From positions 1 to 36,032 of the IMG/VR virus record IMGVR_UViG_3300008267_000750: 36,032 nt of DNA. One strand, 5' to 3'. Shown here piece by piece: positions 32,277-36,032 of this stretch. How positions within the stretch are numbered: the first letter of the stretch is position 1; each line of letters opens with the position of its first letter. Position numbers and translations under genes: made by a program. The notes beneath the pieces are model-generated. The model saw nothing but the letters and a program-made list of their open reading frames with translations. It had not been told where the DNA came from and did no database searches. The stretch is from a virus.

Positions 32277-33494
32277 ATGAGTTACATATTCAATAGCAAT
32301 TCAACAGTTTCATTCGCAGATAATGCAACAATAGATGCATTCGGTAGACTTCGAGTTTCTGAAATTACTAGTTATTTAGAATTAAAATATTTATCTGATA
32401 AACAACCACTATTGGTAGATGAAATTATTAGTGGTTCTTCTACCTCTGCTTTTAATTCCAATAACTCAGAAATTAATATGAATGTTTTTGGTTCTGGAGA
32501 TCTTGTAATTAGACAATCGAAATATAGAGGAATATATCAACCCGGAAAGGGTCAATTGTTTGAAGCTAGTTTTTCTGATTTTAATATTGAATCTGACGTT
32601 ATAAAAAGGGTCGGATATTTTTCATCTTCTTTTGATATACCATATTCATCAACTCTAGATGGATTCTTTTTAGAATCAAATGGAGTTGATAATTCAATAT
32701 CATTTCAAATATGGAAGAAAGGTACTCAAATTTTTAGTGGTGGAACTGATTCTTGGAATAATAATGAATTTGACATTACAGCATTAGATTGGAGTAAAAC
32801 AAATCTTTGTTTAGTGGATTTTCAATGGCTTGGAGTAGGACGAGTTAGATTCGGATTAAATTTAAGTGGTATAACTTATTTCTTTGCTGAGCATTCTGGT
32901 ACTGGTCATTTGGATAATGTATATATGGTTTCTCCAAATCAGCCTATAAGATATGAAATAAGATCTTCTGGTGGTGCTGGACAATTCAATCAGATATGTT
33001 CTCAAGTAAGTATCGAAGGATCATTAAACTCACTAAATAAAACAGTTGGATTAAGTAATGCTACTGAGATAACATGTTCTACTTCAGGAGTTACATATCC
33101 TATAATAGGATATAGATTAAAAACTGGTTCTACATTTTCAAACGCTATAATTGATTATGTGGCTGTTTTACAAACAACAAACGATAATTATTTGGCAAGT
33201 ATACAGTTTAATCCAACTTTAAGTTCTCAACCTTCATATACTGATGTAAATAATTCATCAATACAATATGCTGTTGGTAATGGAACTATTACGGTTACTT
33301 CAGCTGGTCATATTATTTCTAACTATATAGGTAAAGCAGGAAGTTTAGGAACAGATAAATTTGATTATAAAGATAATTCAATAAAACCCGGAGTTGGAAT
33401 AAGTGGAAACCAAGATACTGTTTGGTTTTGTGTTACTCCACTTTCAAATAATAGCAAATTCAGAACTTCAATAAACATAAATTACTTTGATTAA
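32277..33494 (+). CDS. Marine-phage virion structural protein (DAFGRLRVS family)
   Basis: 405 aa. The stretch IDAFGRLRVSEITSYLELKY (about 20-39) is the signature of a large family of virion structural proteins seen mainly in marine phages, usually starting with D-A-F-G-R-L-R-V-S. The blocks YQPGKGQLFEASFSDFNI and RVGYFSSSFDIPYSSTLDGF follow. The C-terminal half is beta-rich with GVTYPIIGYRLKTGSTFSNA. Its function is unknown; fibre or decoration roles are suggested by its place among fibre genes. It begins 7 nt after the previous stop. Confidence 0.7.
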   Translation: MSYIFNSNSTVSFADNATIDAFGRLRVSEITSYLELKYLSDKQPLLVDEIISGSSTSAFNSNNSEINMNVFGSGDLVIRQSKYRGIYQPGKGQLFEASFSDFNIESDVIKRVGYFSSSFDIPYSSTLDGFFLESNGVDNSISFQIWKKGTQIFSGGTDSWNNNEFDITALDWSKTNLCLVDFQWLGVGRVRFGLNLSGITYFFAEHSGTGHLDNVYMVSPNQPIRYEIRSSGGAGQFNQICSQVSIEGSLNSLNKTVGLSNATEITCSTSGVTYPIIGYRLKTGSTFSNAIIDYVAVLQTTNDNYLASIQFNPTLSSQPSYTDVNNSSIQYAVGNGTITVTSAGHIISNYIGKAGSLGTDKFDYKDNSIKPGVGISGNQDTVWFCVTPLSNNSKFRTSININYFD

Positions 33495-33497
33495 AAA

Positions 33498-36032
33498 ATG
33501 CCAATAAATTTTCCAATAAATCCAACTATAGGTCAAACCTATACCTATGATTCGAAAACATGGGAATGGGAAGGTAGTTATTGGAAAGCATTGGGGATTG
33601 TTCCCGCAAATGGTTCTTCTGGAACAAGTGGTAGTGCAGGTAGTTCTGGTACAAGTGGTAGTTCGGGTAGTTCAGGAACTAGCGGTAGTTCGGGTAGTGC
33701 AGGTACATCAGGAAGTTCTGGTAGTGCAGGTACATCGGGTAGTTCAGGAAGTTCTGGTGAAAACGGAAGTTCTGGTTCATCTGGTAGTGCAGGTACATCG
33801 GGCAGTTCAGGAAGTTCTGGTGCAAACGGCAGTTCTGGCTCATCTGGTAGTGCAGGTACATCAGGTAGTGCAGGTTCTGCTGGTACAAGTGGTAGTGCAG
33901 GTACATCGGGTAGTGCAGGTACATCGGGCAGTTCAGGAAGTTCTGGTGCAAACGGCAGTTCTGGCTCATCTGGTAGTGCAGGTACATCGGGTAGTTCAGG
34001 AAGTTCTGGTTCATCTGGTAGTGCAGGTACATCGGGTAGTTCAGGAAGTTCTGGTGTAAACGGAAGCTCTGGTTCATCGGGTAGTGCAGGAAGTGCAGGC
34101 ACATCGGGTAGTTCAGGAAGTTCTGGTATAAACGGAAGTTCTGGTTCATCTGGTAGTGCAGGAAGTGCAGGCACATCGGGTAGTTCAGGAAGTTCTGGTG
34201 CAAACGGCAGTTCTGGTTCATCGGGTAGTGCAGGAAGTGCAGGCACATCGGGTTCATCTGGTAGTGCAGGTACATCGGGATCTTCTGGTAGTTCTGGAGT
34301 TAACGGAAGCTCTGGTTCAGCAGGTACATCTGGGGTAGATGGTGCTAGTGGAACTTCTGGAACAAGTGGAACTTCAGGATCATCTGGTAGTGCAGGTACA
34401 TCAGGTTCATCAGGAAGTTCTGGTGCAAATGGAAGCTCAGGCTCATCAGGAATAAATGGAAGTTCAGGTTCATCTGGGATAAATGGAAGTTCAGGTTCTT
34501 CTGGTAGTGCAGGTATATCGGGAAGTTCTGGTTCATCTGGGATTAATGGAAGTTCTGGTTCTTCTGGTGAAAATGGAAGTTCAGGCTCTTCTGGTAGTGC
34601 AGGTACATCAGGAAGTTCTGGTTCATCTGGAATAAATGGAAGTTCTGGTTCTTCTGGTAGTGCAGGTACATCGGGAAGTTCTGGTTCATCTGGTAGTGCA
34701 GGTACATCGGGTTCATCTGGTAGTGCAGGAACTAGTGGTAGTTCTGGCAGTGCGGGTACATCTGGTTCATCTGGTAGTTCTGGTATAAATGGTAGCTCAG
34801 GTTCATCTGGTAGTGCAGGTACATCGGGTTCATCTGGTAGTGCAGGAACTAGTGGTAGTTCTGGCAGTGCAGGTACATCAGGATCTTCTGGTAGTTCTGG
34901 TATAAATGGAAGTTCCGGTTCATCTGGAAGTTCTGGTACAAGTGGTAGTTCGGGTAGTGCAGGAACATCTGGTTCATCTGGTAGTTCTGGTACATCAGGA
35001 TCATCTGGTAGTGCAGGAACTAGCGGTAGTGCAGGTTCATCAGGCACAAGTGGTAGTGCAGGTAGTTCAGGAACTAGCGGTAGTGCAGGTTCATCTGGCA
35101 CAAGTGGTAGTGGAGGTAGTTCAGGTATAGATGGAAGTTCCGGTTCATCTGGAAGTTCTGGTACATCAGGATCATCTGGTAGTGCAGGAACATCTGGTTC
35201 TGCTGGTACATCCGGTTCATCAGGTAGTGCAGGTTCATCCGGCATTGATGGTGTGTCAGGCGGACAAAATTACTTTTTGAATTATTCGGTAACTCAAAGT
35301 CCTTTAACATATAAAGAATTAGGTCGTTTTACGACAGGTGCTGGTCAGCAAACGGTCGCAATTACTTTGACATCAAATCAACAAGATGTATTGTTTGGTG
35401 AGTTCATTACTGATGTTGGAGATCCAAATGTTTTGATTATACCAAATGGTATTTGGCACAGTTATGTTTATTGGACTAAACCTACAGACCTTTCTGATTG
35501 TGAATATTATTTCACAATAACAAAAAGAGAATCTGGTGGTACAGAAACTTTGTTATTCACATCAGATAGTGTTAAAATAGGTTGGAATGGAAATAACACA
35601 ACACCTGTTGAAACAAAAGCAAATGGTGTTGTTCCTACCAATATTTTGGACTTAACGGACAGATTAATAATTAGGGTTTATGTAAATAACAATGATCCTC
35701 TCAATAGGCTTGTAACTTTTTATACTGAAGATGCTACATATTCTTATGTGGTCACAACTTTATCCACGCCATCTGGAACATCAGGCAGTGCAGGTTCATC
35801 TGGTACTTCTGGTTCATCTGGTAGTGCAGGAACAAGTGGCAGTGCAGGTTCATCTGGTACATCAGGTAGTTCAGGATCATCTGGTACAAGCGGTAGTGCA
35901 GGTAGTTCTGGTATAGACGGAAGTTCCGGTTCATCTGGAAGTTCGGGCACAAGCGGTAGTTCGGGTAGTGCAGGAACAAGTGGTAGTTCGGGTAGTTCAG
36001 GAACTAGCGGTAGTGCAGGTAGTTCTGGTATA
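33498..36032 (+). CDS. Giant collagen-like tail fibre (3' end beyond the window)
   Basis: 845 codons visible, no stop. Residues 1-38 form a short N-terminal cap: MPINFPINPTIGQTYTYDSK and TWEWEGSYWKALG. From residue 39 (33612) to about 589 (35264) it is collagen-like with Gly at every third position (G-S-S, G-S-A, G-T-S), interrupted by occasional G-x-N-G / G-x-D-G triplets (GEN, GAN, GIN, GVN, GID, GVD). Residues about 590-759 (35265-35774) form a globular, beta-rich domain: YSVTQSPLTYKELGRFTTGA, SYVYWTKPTDLSDCEYYFTI. A second collagen-like stretch begins at 35775. It is probably a trimeric fibre shaft with an intermediate receptor-binding or spacer domain. The Pro-free repeats resemble bacterial and phage collagen-like proteins. 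The frame is open to the window's end. Confidence 0.85.
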   Translation, partial: MPINFPINPTIGQTYTYDSKTWEWEGSYWKALGIVPANGSSGTSGSAGSSGTSGSSGSSGTSGSSGSAGTSGSSGSAGTSGSSGSSGENGSSGSSGSAGTSGSSGSSGANGSSGSSGSAGTSGSAGSAGTSGSAGTSGSAGTSGSSGSSGANGSSGSSGSAGTSGSSGSSGSSGSAGTSGSSGSSGVNGSSGSSGSAGSAGTSGSSGSSGINGSSGSSGSAGSAGTSGSSGSSGANGSSGSSGSAGSAGTSGSSGSAGTSGSSGSSGVNGSSGSAGTSGVDGASGTSGTSGTSGSSGSAGTSGSSGSSGANGSSGSSGINGSSGSSGINGSSGSSGSAGISGSSGSSGINGSSGSSGENGSSGSSGSAGTSGSSGSSGINGSSGSSGSAGTSGSSGSSGSAGTSGSSGSAGTSGSSGSAGTSGSSGSSGINGSSGSSGSAGTSGSSGSAGTSGSSGSAGTSGSSGSSGINGSSGSSGSSGTSGSSGSAGTSGSSGSSGTSGSSGSAGTSGSAGSSGTSGSAGSSGTSGSAGSSGTSGSGGSSGIDGSSGSSGSSGTSGSSGSAGTSGSAGTSGSSGSAGSSGIDGVSGGQNYFLNYSVTQSPLTYKELGRFTTGAGQQTVAITLTSNQQDVLFGEFITDVGDPNVLIIPNGIWHSYVYWTKPTDLSDCEYYFTITKRESGGTETLLFTSDSVKIGWNGNNTTPVETKANGVVPTNILDLTDRLIIRVYVNNNDPLNRLVTFYTEDATYSYVVTTLSTPSGTSGSAGSSGTSGSSGSAGTSGSAGSSGTSGSSGSSGTSGSAGSSGIDGSSGSSGSSGTSGSSGSAGTSGSSGSSGTSGSAGSSGI
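33612..35264 (+). repeat. Collagen-like tandem repeat region
   Basis: 1653 bp of Gly-Ser/Ala/Thr-Ser/Gly codons, with near-identical DNA blocks repeated many times (for example GGTAGTGCAGGTACATCGGG). Such DNA can lengthen or shorten by recombination or slippage. Confidence 0.9.
35775..36032 (+). repeat. Second collagen-like repeat region (runs off the window)
   Basis: 258 bp of the same codon pattern, after the globular domain, continuing past the end of the window. Confidence 0.9.

Noticed and set aside
33547-34059. A plus-strand frame of Val/Gln/His repeats
   Set aside because: Out-of-frame shadow of the collagen-like fibre, with the periodic composition forced by the DNA repeat.
33578-35245. 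A 555-codon open frame on the minus strand made of Pro-Glu-Leu/Pro-Asp repeats
   Set aside because: It is the antisense shadow of the collagen-like repeat: Gly-x-y codons on the plus strand give Pro-rich codons on the other. There is no own start context or terminator.
33612-36032. CRISPR-like regular repeats
   Set aside because: The repeats are codon-phased (multiples of 3) with no unique spacers, and encode Gly-x-y triplets.

Overview
The window reads as about 36 kb of a large, AT-rich contractile-tailed (T4-like, myovirus) phage genome, most likely from a phage of Bacteroidota (Flavobacteriia-type host). Phage identity rests on a contractile sheath pair (22805-27669), a gp19-like tail tube of 163 residues (29949-30440), neck/connector-like genes (13365-17127), fibre genes (17118-22397, 31325-36032), four phage tRNA genes and four endonuclease genes of homing types. 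The host guess rests on a lipoprotein with a relaxed lipobox followed by S-K (Cys28-Ser-Lys), a signal-peptide-bearing outer-membrane barrel ending in Phe, and A-rich leaders without clear Shine-Dalgarno boxes.

Layout. (1) 64-6308: accessory and RNA-repair genes (CCA-adding enzyme, DUF5661-like protein, glycosyltransferase-like protein, T4 Rnl1-type RNA ligase, an HNH nuclease and several small phage proteins), with changes of strand. (2) 6349-9899: a cargo region with a lipoprotein, then on the minus strand a tRNA cluster (Arg-UCU, Met-CAU, Asn-GUU and a Leu-UAA gene split by a group I intron that encodes an HNH endonuclease), an outer-membrane barrel and a small basic protein. (3) 9950-13296: a 59-aa gene, a PcfJ-like protein, an ArdC-like protein and four overlapping minus-strand small genes. 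(4) 13365-17127: neck/head-completion genes interrupted by a winged-helix DNA-binding protein. (5) 17118-22397: two Asn-rich beta-helix fibre proteins flanking two small genes and a 2OG-Fe(II) oxygenase. (6) 22540-30440: two tandem sheath genes, both with disrupted reading frames, two homing-type nuclease genes, then the tube. (7) 30559-36032: baseplate/fibre genes ending in a giant collagen-like (Gly-Ser-Ser/Ala/Thr) fibre that runs off the window.

How it fits together. None of the four tRNA genes encodes its 3' CCA, and the phage supplies a CCA-adding enzyme and an RNA ligase, so the tRNA set looks self-maintained. Several non-structural genes share a short amphipathic segment with an (I/L)-x-E tripeptide at one terminus or at an internal position (64, 1258, 4161, 5064, 10998, 11051). 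This resembles the capsid-targeting peptides that T4 gp21 protease cuts, and suggests, as inference, that these proteins are packaged and injected. A recurrent (A/C/T)TATTTAT box sits 4-25 nt upstream of at least eleven genes, including the intron-encoded nuclease and most transcription-unit heads, and may be this phage's late promoter. All function calls come from reading motifs by eye; no database search was possible.
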